Shown: piece after piece, positions 1 to 7,832 of the stretch
Layout of the letters: each line of letters begins with the position of its first letter
Numbering within the stretch: position 1 is the first letter of the stretch
NCBI GenBank assembly: GCA_938027385.1
Contig: CALJBF010000295.1
Coordinates: 1-18,038, forward strand
DNA length: 18,038 bases
Direction of reading: 5' to 3'
DNA from: an uncultured Porphyromonadaceae bacterium
Lineage (GTDB): Bacteria; Bacteroidota; Bacteroidia; Bacteroidales; Muribaculaceae
Notes under the pieces: generated by a model
Database searches by the model: none
What the model saw: only the letters and a program-made list of their open reading frames with translations
Told to the model about the DNA's origin: nothing
Made by a program: the position numbers and the translations under genes

Positions 1-1490
1 GGTGGTACGACGACGCCAAATGGGAGCGCATACAGTACCACAAGTTCAACCCCCAGATGGACTACATCCAGCCCGAATGGGAGGGTCTCTTCAAGGGAAT
101 CATGTTCGCCAACTACGTCATCGAGGATCTCGCGAAACTCGACGGCACCAAGCTCGGGTTCACCGAGGCCGAGTTCGAGTCGATGAAGATGCAGTGCCGC
201 GCCATTCGCGCCTACTGCTACCTGCGCGCTTTCGACATGTTCCGCAACCTCCCCGTCTACCCCTCGACCGACCCTGCGTCGTCCGACGGCCGCCAGTGGG
301 CCCCCGCCGACATGTTCAAGATGATCGAGACCGAACTGCTCGACGCCCTCGCCGGCATCGAGACCAAGAGCGGCTCGGGCGGCAACCAGGGCCTGCAGGG
401 GCAGTTCAACAAGGCCAGCGTGGCCGCCATGCTCGTGCGCCTCTATCTTAACGCCGAGGTCTACATCGGCGAGGACCATTACGCCGACGCCGCCACATAC
501 TGCCAGAAGATACTCGATGGCGAGTACGGCATGTACAAGGTTGCCGACCGCTGGGACGAGGCTTTCGACTGGAACAACGAGACCTCTGACGAGGTGATAT
601 TCGGGTTCTCCTCGGCCGCCGCCTATCACCAGTCGGCATGGGTCTACAAGGGCGACACCTACTGGTGGAGCGTGCCCCAGCAGATGGAATACTACGTCAA
701 CGACTCCAAGAGCGACGGCGGCGACCACAACTGCAAGTACGCCTGCACACCCAGCTACGGCCCCGACGGCAAACTGCTCCACTACACGCTGGGCCAGACC
801 GTCGAGAAATTCCGCAAATACCCCTCTGACGTGCGTCTCAAGCTGTACCGCAACCTCGGCAACAGCACCCGCGAGGGTATGTTCGTATTCGGTTCGCTCG
901 ATGTGGTCAAGGATGGCAAGAAAGGGAAAATGACCGACCCCTCGGGCTCATACGAACTCTATATCCGCGACGCCGTGGGCCAGTTCCAGGGCCTGCGCCC
1001 CAACCGCTGGCTCAAGACCTCGAAGTCGACCCTGCGCGACGGCGACCACCAGAGCGGCTACCACTTCGTGAAATACCCCCTCTATCCCGACGACGAGGCC
1101 GGCCACATGGAGTCTGACTTCTGCGAGATCCGCCTCCCCGAGATCATCTACTCGCTGGCCGAGTGCAAGTTCCGCGCCGGCGACGTCAAGGCTGCCGGCT
1201 CGCTGCTCAACAGCGTGCGCAAGCGCAACTACCCCTCTGAAGACTGGAACGACGTGCTCTACGAGCCCGACGGCAAGGTCAAGCTCACCGAACAGGAGCT
1301 CCTCGACGAATGGGGCCGCGAGTTCTTCGCCGAAGGACGCCGCCGCATCGATCTGATCCGTTTCGGCAAATTCAACACCGGCGCCTGGTGGGACAAGGAA
1401 CCCGACGCCGACGACCATACAAAGATCTTCCCGATTCCCCGCACGGCTCTCGAGACAAACCACAACCTCGTGCAGAACCCCGGATATTAA
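1..1490 (+). CDS. susD: SusD/RagB-family outer-membrane glycan-binding lipoprotein (5' truncated)
   Basis: The reading frame is open from base 3 at the window edge, so the start, signal peptide and lipobox are missing; about 495 residues are visible. SusD-like lipoproteins cap the TonB-dependent transporter SusC and present glycan to it at the cell surface. Seen here are the helical early region (WEGLFKGIMFANYVIED), a typical 'RAIRAYCYLRAFDMF' TPR-like stretch, the C-terminal 'EFFAEGRRRIDLIRFGKF' segment and the near-universal end 'NPGY'. All are hallmarks of the RagB/SusD family. A SusC gene is expected immediately upstream, outside the window. The next gene starts 21 bp downstream on the same strand, as usual for a susCDE operon. 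The family call is secure. The ligand cannot be read from this sequence; the neighbours suggest an alpha-glucan. Confidence 0.95.
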   Translation, partial: WYDDAKWERIQYHKFNPQMDYIQPEWEGLFKGIMFANYVIEDLAKLDGTKLGFTEAEFESMKMQCRAIRAYCYLRAFDMFRNLPVYPSTDPASSDGRQWAPADMFKMIETELLDALAGIETKSGSGGNQGLQGQFNKASVAAMLVRLYLNAEVYIGEDHYADAATYCQKILDGEYGMYKVADRWDEAFDWNNETSDEVIFGFSSAAAYHQSAWVYKGDTYWWSVPQQMEYYVNDSKSDGGDHNCKYACTPSYGPDGKLLHYTLGQTVEKFRKYPSDVRLKLYRNLGNSTREGMFVFGSLDVVKDGKKGKMTDPSGSYELYIRDAVGQFQGLRPNRWLKTSKSTLRDGDHQSGYHFVKYPLYPDDEAGHMESDFCEIRLPEIIYSLAECKFRAGDVKAAGSLLNSVRKRNYPSEDWNDVLYEPDGKVKLTEQELLDEWGREFFAEGRRRIDLIRFGKFNTGAWWDKEPDADDHTKIFPIPRTALETNHNLVQNPGY

Positions 1491-1511
1491 TCCAACTTTA
1501 CACTCAAGAAA

Positions 1512-3227
1512 ATGAAACCTCTGTATAAAGCTCTTTGCAAGTTCGTTCCGGCGCTGGCGCTGACCGCCGTGCTCGGCTCGTGCGACGCCGAGAAAGACCT
1601 CGTAGTGGTCGAGCCCTCGACAAGCAACGTCCCCTACGACGAGATGTATATGGTAGGCTACGGCCTCACCCCCTATATCGACGGCGACCCATTCGTGTCG
1701 AACACCGCATATCAGATGGAGCACACCGACGACCCCAACGTCTTCACCGCCACCATCGAGATGTACCATTATACCGACAACAAGCAGTTCAAGTTCGTCA
1801 CCGCCCAGGACGACTGGAACAAGGTCAAGTATATCGTGCCCGAGTCGGGCGTGGTCGACGGCACCTCGTATGCCTACGTCGAGATCGGCGCCGACAAGGT
1901 GAACCAGGGCGCCGTATGCTCTGAGAGCGCCGGCAACCTGCGCGACCACTTCTGGGGCATCCGCGAGGGTGAGGACGGTGTCTACAAGGTCACCCTCAAC
2001 GCCCTTGACCGCACCGTTGTGGTCGAGCTCATCGAGGCCAAGGAACAGCCCTTCGCTCCCGAGGAACTCTACATCGTCGGCGACGGCACACCCGCCGGCT
2101 GGAACATTTCCAAGCCCACCGAGATGGAGATGACCTCGCCCCAGGTGTTCGAATACACCGGCAACCTCTTCGTCGGCGAGATGAAATGCCCCATGCAGGT
2201 CAGCGACAAGTGGGAGGCTCCGTTCCTCATGCCCGCCGTGCACGGCACCAAGATCAACCGCCAGGGTGTGGCCGCTCCCGAAGTGGAGTATGTGCCCACC
2301 GGCAACCCCGACTCGAAATGGTATATCGAGGAGGAGGGCCAGTACCACCTGGTGATCGACTGCACCGGCGGCAAGAACGCCATCACCATATCGGCGCAGT
2401 ATCTCGGCCCGTGTGTATACGGCCCCGAGCTCCATATCCAGGGTCTGGCCGGCGACTGTGACTTCTCGTCGAACACATGCCCCGAAATGGACTATGACGA
2501 CGCCACCGGCATCTTCTCGTGGGAGACCGAACTCTACTACGACAACAAGAACGCCTCGCCGCAGAACCACAACAAGCAGTTCAAGTTCACCTCGAAGAAC
2601 GGCGACTGGAACACCGTGGACTACTACATCCCCGCAGCCGCCACTGCCGACGGCTATATCGAAGTCATCGGCGAGGGCACCTATCCGATGAAGAAATGCA
2701 CCTGGGCCGACGGCCAGACCGGCATCGACGCCTTCTGGGGCATCGCTCCGGGCTCCGACGCCGTATATGAGATCTCTGTCGACCTCGAGGCCATGACCGT
2801 GACACTGCGCCGCACCGGCGATGCCGAACCCCAGCCTGAACCCGCCTACGAGCTCTACATGCTCGGCGTGGCAGGCAACTCGGGCACCGACTCCAACAAC
2901 CCCGGCGTGCAGCTCACCCTCATCGAGGGCACGCACACATTCTACTGGGAGGGCGAGCTCTACTACACCACCGAAGAGGGGACCCGTCAGTTCAACTTCA
3001 TCCGCGCCAAGGGCGACTGGGACAAAGTGCCCTTCCTCGTTCCCGAGGGTGCCGACAGCGACCAGTACCGCGTGATGGTCAAGAACGGCGGCGTCTACAA
3101 GATGAAACAGATCCAGGGCCCCGGCAACCCCCTCAGCGCGTCGTGGGGCATCGAGGCTCCCGACAACGGCAAGTACCGTGTCGAGGTCGACATCGACGCC
3201 ATGGAGGTCAAGACAACGAAACTCTAA
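1512..3227 (+). CDS. SusE/SusF-like surface glycan-binding lipoprotein, four modules
   Basis: This 571-residue protein starts with a lipoprotein signal ending in LGSC (lipid-modified Cys24) followed by acidic DAEKD. That tail resembles the acidic lipoprotein export signal of Bacteroidetes, which suggests surface display. Four SusE/F-type beta-sandwich modules follow, at about residues 44-176, 185-303, 306-437 and 447-571. The second carries the typical 'LYIVGDGTPAGW' opening. The others share a 'KQFKF..GDWN.V.Y.VP' core and a late 'FWGI...G.Y...VD' strand. SusE and SusF bind starch chains on the cell surface without catalysis. This protein sits directly behind susD and probably has the same role for the PUL substrate. 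Its third and fourth modules have close counterparts in the next two genes. The start is fixed by the signal peptide. Confidence 0.88.
   Translation: MKPLYKALCKFVPALALTAVLGSCDAEKDLVVVEPSTSNVPYDEMYMVGYGLTPYIDGDPFVSNTAYQMEHTDDPNVFTATIEMYHYTDNKQFKFVTAQDDWNKVKYIVPESGVVDGTSYAYVEIGADKVNQGAVCSESAGNLRDHFWGIREGEDGVYKVTLNALDRTVVVELIEAKEQPFAPEELYIVGDGTPAGWNISKPTEMEMTSPQVFEYTGNLFVGEMKCPMQVSDKWEAPFLMPAVHGTKINRQGVAAPEVEYVPTGNPDSKWYIEEEGQYHLVIDCTGGKNAITISAQYLGPCVYGPELHIQGLAGDCDFSSNTCPEMDYDDATGIFSWETELYYDNKNASPQNHNKQFKFTSKNGDWNTVDYYIPAAATADGYIEVIGEGTYPMKKCTWADGQTGIDAFWGIAPGSDAVYEISVDLEAMTVTLRRTGDAEPQPEPAYELYMLGVAGNSGTDSNNPGVQLTLIEGTHTFYWEGELYYTTEEGTRQFNFIRAKGDWDKVPFLVPEGADSDQYRVMVKNGGVYKMKQIQGPGNPLSASWGIEAPDNGKYRVEVDIDAMEVKTTKL
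2850..3224 (+). repeat. SusE/F-type module, copy in the SusE-like lipoprotein (pairs with 6777-7142)
   Basis: The fourth module of the SusE-like protein is closely matched by a module in the GH27 enzyme. Both open 'MLGVAG..GTDS', carry 'RQFNF', then 'FLVP', 'GGVY+MK+I+G.G.PLSASW.I' and end 'NG+YR+EVD.DAM'. The similarity is stronger than among the other modules of either protein, which indicates duplication or gene conversion within the locus. Confidence 0.75.
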
Positions 3228-3258
3228 AGACTAATACCAAAAAAATACTATTTATAAG

Positions 3259-4623
3259 ATGAAAACATTCAAGACAATGATCTGCGCCACCCTGCTCGCC
3301 GCAGGGTCTATGAACGCGTCAGCCCTCACTCTGGCCGAACTCGACCATATCTACATCATCGGCAATGCCGCACCCTCCGACTGGGTGAACACCTGCGCCT
3401 ATGAGCTCACGCACGAAGGTACCACCTTCGTCTATGAGGGGGGCCTCGTCCCCGGCGAGTTCAAGTTCCTCACCAAGCTCGGCGACTGGACTCCCGCCGT
3501 CATGCCCTTCGAAGGCGGTATGCAGGTGGGCACCGCCGGAGTGGCCTCGTGCGACATCTACGTCACCGAAACCGGCGACCCCGACAACAAATGGAACATC
3601 ACCGACGCCGGCAACTACCGCCTGACCATCGACACCGCCGCCGAGACCCTCAAGGCCGAATACCTCGGCGAGATGCCGCAGTGCATCTACGCCCTCGGCT
3701 CGTCGACATCGCGCGGCGACTCAAACAGCGGTCTCTTCATGAGCCGTCAGGCCGACGGCAAGTACGTATGGCAGGGCATCATGACATACTCTGACGAAGA
3801 CAAACTCATCAAGTTTACCCTTGAGCGCGGCGAGTGGAACGCCGTCACCTTCCTGGTGCCCGAGTCTGTTGACCACAACGACAATGTGAAACTCGTTGCC
3901 GACGGCGGCACATATCAGGCACAGCGTTCGGCCGAGACCGAACCGGGTGCCCTCAAAGACTGGTTCTGGGGCATAGAGCGCGGCAAAGACGGCATCTACC
4001 GTTTCACTGTCGATCCCGAGGCTCTCACCGTCGAGGTGAAACGCGTGTCGGGGCTCCCCGGCGAGTTCGAGCCCTCTGAGGTGACACATCTTTACATGAA
4101 CGGCCTCGCCACCGGCAGCTTTGACTCAAACAACCCCGGCGCCGAGATGACATCGGTCGGCAACGGCGTCTTCGAATGGGTAGGCCAGCTCGACTATGAC
4201 ACAGAAGACGGCGACGCCAACCACGCCAACAAGCAGTTCAAGTTCCTCACCGGCATCGGTGACTGGAATGCAGTATGGTACCTCATCCCTGTACAGGCCC
4301 AGGCCGACGGCTACATCGAGGAGGCCGAGGTCGGCAAGACCTACGAGCTGCAGGCATGCTCGTGGATCGGTGGCCGCTCGGGCATCGACGCCTTCTTCGG
4401 CGTTACCCCCGGCACCAAGGGCGAGTTCAAGGTGACTGTCGATGTTCCCGCCATGCAGATGACTCTCAGCGACCCCAACGGCATCGACGCCGTGCGCGCC
4501 GAGTCTGACGAGGTTCTCGGCTACTATACCGTAGACGGCCGTCAGGTAAGCGCCGCTGACCTCGGCACAGGCATCTACATTGTCCGCACACTCTCGGGCG
4601 TGAGGAAAATCGCACGCAACTGA
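3259..4623 (+). CDS. SusF-like secreted glycan-binding protein with T9SS-type C-terminal tail
   Basis: This 454-residue protein has a cleavable signal (cleavage near Ala22) and no lipobox at the expected place; the only early cysteine is Cys9. Module 1 (about 29-137) is of the 'IYIIGNAAPSDW' type. Modules 2 (about 142-265) and 3 (about 277-405) are of the 'KQFKF..GDWN.V.YLIP' type. Residues 408-454 resemble a type A T9SS sorting domain: a short linker, 'YYTVDGRQV', 'GTGIYIVRT' and a basic end 'RKIARN'. Known SusF proteins are lipid-anchored, so a T9SS tail would be a different route to the surface. No catalytic motif is visible. The protein lies 31 bp behind the SusE-like gene and is probably co-transcribed. 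The module assignment is confident, the ligand inferred. Confidence 0.85.
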   Translation: MKTFKTMICATLLAAGSMNASALTLAELDHIYIIGNAAPSDWVNTCAYELTHEGTTFVYEGGLVPGEFKFLTKLGDWTPAVMPFEGGMQVGTAGVASCDIYVTETGDPDNKWNITDAGNYRLTIDTAAETLKAEYLGEMPQCIYALGSSTSRGDSNSGLFMSRQADGKYVWQGIMTYSDEDKLIKFTLERGEWNAVTFLVPESVDHNDNVKLVADGGTYQAQRSAETEPGALKDWFWGIERGKDGIYRFTVDPEALTVEVKRVSGLPGEFEPSEVTHLYMNGLATGSFDSNNPGAEMTSVGNGVFEWVGQLDYDTEDGDANHANKQFKFLTGIGDWNAVWYLIPVQAQADGYIEEAEVGKTYELQACSWIGGRSGIDAFFGVTPGTKGEFKVTVDVPAMQMTLSDPNGIDAVRAESDEVLGYYTVDGRQVSAADLGTGIYIVRTLSGVRKIARN

Positions 4624-4640
4624 TCTCTGACCATATCCCG

Positions 4641-4673
4641 GGGGCGCCGCGGCAATGCGCGCCACGGCGCCCC
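4641..4673 (+). other. Intercistronic GC-rich hairpin
   Basis: A 9-bp perfect stem (GGGGCGCCG / CGGCGCCCC) with a further inner 3-bp GGC/GCC stem occupies most of the 65-bp gap between the binding-protein genes and the GH27 gene. No T-run follows (TGACTATATATTG), so it does not look like an intrinsic terminator. It may act as an mRNA processing or stability element that sets different levels of binding proteins and enzymes. Confidence 0.6.
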
Positions 4674-4688
4674 TGACTATATATTGTA

Positions 4689-7600
4689 ATGATTAAAAAA
4701 CTGATAACATCAGCACTCGTGGCCGCCGCGGCCATGCAGGTCTGGGCTCTCGACGACCCGGGACGCCTCTACATGCTCGGCGACGCTACCCCGGCCGGCT
4801 GGACAGCGTGGCACCCCTACGCGCTCGACTGGACCTCCCCGGGCGTATATGTCTATGAAGGCGGCCTCACCGCCGGCGAGCTCAAGTTCACCAACGAGGC
4901 CGGCAACTGGGGCACCGCGTTCGCTCCGGGCGCCGGTGTCACCATCGGCCGTAACGGCGTCTCCGACAGCCGTCTCAGCGCCGATGCCACCGACGACCGC
5001 AAATGGCGTGTCGAGACCGACGGTCGCTACCGCCTCACCGTCGACGTGCGCCGCGCCACCATCTCGGCCCAGTATCTCGGCGAGCTCCCCGAGGCCATAT
5101 ACATCCTCGGCGACGCTGTCGACGAATGGGACTCGACGAAAGGGCACCCCGTCTACCGCCGTCCCGACGGCAAGTATGTCTACCAGACCTGGATGTTCCA
5201 TGAAGGGGGCTCCGGCAAGGCGTTCAAGTTCACCCACAGCCGTCAGGGCTGGGAAGAGGCCGAATTCTATGTGCCCGCCGAGGCCGGTGCCGACGGCGAC
5301 ATAAAGTACATCGGCCCGGGCGAATACTCCATGAAGTCGGGCTGGCACCCGAGCGACGACCACAATGTCATCGACGCCTTCTGGGGCGTGGAGCACGACA
5401 ACGTGATGCGTGTCATCGTGGACCTCGACGGCCCTGCCGGCCCATGGTTCAAGGCCGAGAAGGTCTACCGCTCTTATGGTGTCGACGGCTCGACCGACCG
5501 CGTGGCCGCTCCGCTTTACTGGATGGCCTACGAGCAGTGTTTCACCACCGACCAGCCCCTCGACGAATGGCGTTTCGACGCCAACGTCAAGTGGATGGCC
5601 GAGAATTTCCGTGATGCCGGCTACGAGATGATCTGTACCGACGGCTGGATCGAGGGCGCGCAGACCGTGACCGCGAACGGCTACGTCAACAAGTACAACA
5701 TGGGCTGGAACAAGACCCTCGCCGACCAGGTGCGCTTTTGCGAGGAGAACGGTTTTCTCGCCGGATTTTACTATGACCCGCTGTGGATGCCGCGTTCGGC
5801 CTACGACGCCGACTGCCGCGTGAAGGGGCGTGACGACAAGCGCGCCCGCGACATCAAGGGCGACACCAACTTCAACGATTTCATCTACTGGGTCGACACC
5901 GACAAAGATGGCGCCGAGCAGTGGGTCAAGGGGTTCGTTCGTCACATCATTAACAGCGGTTTCAAGTTCCTGCGCATCGACTTCCTCAACTGGTATGAGA
6001 ACGCCTACGGCACCGACAGGTACCAGAAGGCTCTGAAATGGATCAGGGAGGAGGCCCGTGACGAAATCTGGGTGAGCCTCGTGATGCCCAACTGCTACGA
6101 CCATGCCTGGGCCGAACAGCGCTACGGCCACATGTTCCGCATCTCGGAAGATGTGTTCGGCGGCGGATTCGACTTCGCCAGCGGCCGTCGCCGCGGCCAG
6201 TGGCAGAACGGCTGGGCCAACTGGGGCAACATCTTTGACGGTTTCGTGGATTTCAGCGACATAGCCCGCGACAAGGTGGTCATGGACGGCGATTTCGTGC
6301 GCCTGAACACCTGCGCCACCGACGACGAGCGCCGTTTCTGGCTCTCTCTGCTTGTGATGGCCGGGTCGCCGGTATCCATCGCAGACCAGTTCGACAGCCC
6401 GAACATCGACTCTTTCAAGGACCTCTACTGCAATCAGCGGCTCCTGTCGCTGGCAAAAGAGGGGTTTTACGCACGTCCGTTGAGCCGCGAGGTCGACAAG
6501 ACGACCGAAACCATCGACTGGACATCAGTGTGGATGGGGCAGGCCGCCGACGGCGACTGGGTGGTTGCCTTCTTCAACCGCGAGGACACACGCCGGCAGT
6601 ATTTCTTTGACCTGTGGCGCATCGGCGAGAACAAGTATGCCACCGGCATAACCGACCTCTGGACCGGCGAACAGTTAGCAGACTGCGAGGGGCAAATACG
6701 CGTCTGCCTTGAGCCTCACCAGTGCCGCGTGTTGCGTTTCAAGGCTTCTGACACCCACGGGCATCTGGCCGGACAGCTTGCCATGCTCGGCGTAGCCGGT
6801 GATGCCGGCACCGACTCGGGCAACGGTCTGCTGCTCGACTGCCGTCCCGACGGCAAATATGTCTGGGAGGGCCTGCTCATCAGCCACGGCAACATCTGGG
6901 ACAACCGCCAGTTCAACTTTACCCTCGGCACCGGTGCCTGGGATCAGGTGGATTTCCTCGTCCCGGCCGACGGCAATGCCGACAGCTACCGCCTCCCCGT
7001 TCATGACGGCGGTGTCTACCGCATGAAGAAGATCAAGGGTGCCGGACAGCCGCTGAGCGCCTCGTGGAGCATCGATGCCGCCGACAACGGCCGCTACCGC
7101 ATAGAGGTCGACCCCGACGCCATGACACTCACCGTCACCCGTCTGCCGATGGATGTCTACGCTCTCGGCGCAGTGCCCGACAGGTGGGACTCTTCTTATC
7201 CCGCTCCCATGACCGAATCGGCCGCCGATCCGCATGTGAAATTCATCACCGCACAAATCAGCGGCCCCCATGCCGAGGGGAAGGATGTCAAGTTCGTCAT
7301 CGCCCCCGCAGGGTGGAAAGAAGCCTATTTCCTTATCCCTGAACAGCACGGCACGAAACTCGTCGTCGGCCAGGAGATGCCCGCGCTGCTGCGCTCGCGC
7401 CGTTTCACCCGCGGTTACAACAACGACGATGACGAGTCGGCCTCAGACGAGTACAAGGCGCTCGACCAGAAGGATTATTTCTGGAGCCTCCCCGACTATG
7501 CCGCCCGGGGCGACGTGCGGATTGAAGTAAACACCCTGCGAAACACCGTGAAACTGGTCGGCGTATCCACCGGCGTTGAGAATGTCGCCCGTGACGAAAA

Positions 7601-7805
7601 TCCGCTTACAGCCTGGAGCCGCGACGGACATGTCACCCTTTCGGCCTCGCGTCCCCTGGGAGCAGTGGCGCTCCACACCATTTCGGGCGCGCTTGTGGCG
7701 CAGGCCTTTGCTGACGGATGCTCGTTCACTTTCCCGCAGCCTGTGGCTCCAGGCGTCTACCTGGTCTCGGCCACCTGTGGCTCGCTCAAAATTATTGTAC
7801 GATAA
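4689..7805 (+). CDS. Multimodular GH27-type glycosidase flanked by SusE/F-type modules, T9SS-type tail
   Basis: This 1038-residue protein has a signal peptide (cleavage near Ala20) and then a 'LYMLGDATPAGW' module (about 24-134) and a second SusE/F-like module (about 136-255). A GH27/clan GH-D barrel plus C-domain covers about 275-687. Another SusE/F-like module (about 695-815), a less clear module (about 821-955) and a T9SS-type tail (about 960-1038, ending 'GVYLVSATCGSLKIIVR') follow. In the barrel, 'YWMAYEQCF' and 'GYEMICTDGW' match the GH27 'MGWNSW...DDGW' layout. D431 in 'LRIDF' is the probable nucleophile. D488 in 'RISED' corresponds to the acid/base of the GH27 'WRTTGD' motif. GH27 includes alpha-galactosidases and isomaltodextranases, and context favours an alpha-glucan. 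It is likely exported to the surface by T9SS. The exact substrate is not established. Confidence 0.82.
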   Translation: MIKKLITSALVAAAAMQVWALDDPGRLYMLGDATPAGWTAWHPYALDWTSPGVYVYEGGLTAGELKFTNEAGNWGTAFAPGAGVTIGRNGVSDSRLSADATDDRKWRVETDGRYRLTVDVRRATISAQYLGELPEAIYILGDAVDEWDSTKGHPVYRRPDGKYVYQTWMFHEGGSGKAFKFTHSRQGWEEAEFYVPAEAGADGDIKYIGPGEYSMKSGWHPSDDHNVIDAFWGVEHDNVMRVIVDLDGPAGPWFKAEKVYRSYGVDGSTDRVAAPLYWMAYEQCFTTDQPLDEWRFDANVKWMAENFRDAGYEMICTDGWIEGAQTVTANGYVNKYNMGWNKTLADQVRFCEENGFLAGFYYDPLWMPRSAYDADCRVKGRDDKRARDIKGDTNFNDFIYWVDTDKDGAEQWVKGFVRHIINSGFKFLRIDFLNWYENAYGTDRYQKALKWIREEARDEIWVSLVMPNCYDHAWAEQRYGHMFRISEDVFGGGFDFASGRRRGQWQNGWANWGNIFDGFVDFSDIARDKVVMDGDFVRLNTCATDDERRFWLSLLVMAGSPVSIADQFDSPNIDSFKDLYCNQRLLSLAKEGFYARPLSREVDKTTETIDWTSVWMGQAADGDWVVAFFNREDTRRQYFFDLWRIGENKYATGITDLWTGEQLADCEGQIRVCLEPHQCRVLRFKASDTHGHLAGQLAMLGVAGDAGTDSGNGLLLDCRPDGKYVWEGLLISHGNIWDNRQFNFTLGTGAWDQVDFLVPADGNADSYRLPVHDGGVYRMKKIKGAGQPLSASWSIDAADNGRYRIEVDPDAMTLTVTRLPMDVYALGAVPDRWDSSYPAPMTESAADPHVKFITAQISGPHAEGKDVKFVIAPAGWKEAYFLIPEQHGTKLVVGQEMPALLRSRRFTRGYNNDDDESASDEYKALDQKDYFWSLPDYAARGDVRIEVNTLRNTVKLVGVSTGVENVARDENPLTAWSRDGHVTLSASRPLGAVALHTISGALVAQAFADGCSFTFPQPVAPGVYLVSATCGSLKIIVR
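6777..7142 (+). repeat. SusE/F-type module, copy in the GH27 enzyme (pairs with 2850-3224)
   Basis: This module directly follows the GH27 C-domain and matches the last module of the SusE-like lipoprotein almost motif for motif, including 'PLSASW.I.A.DNG'. The pairing suggests that enzyme and binding protein recognise the same glycan segment. Confidence 0.75.
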
Positions 7806-7832
7806 ATCTTTCACCTAAAAAAATAATCATCC

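Noticed and set aside
948..2936. A 662-codon open frame on the minus strand opposite the SusD and SusE-like genes
   Set aside because: It is an antisense shadow produced by GC-rich codon use. The plus-strand proteins have recognisable families, signal peptides and stops, while the antisense product is low-complexity Val/Gly/Asp/His-rich.
4710..6131. A 473-codon minus-strand frame opposite the GH27 gene
   Set aside because: Same shadow effect; no signal peptide or family motif, and fully inside a well-supported gene.
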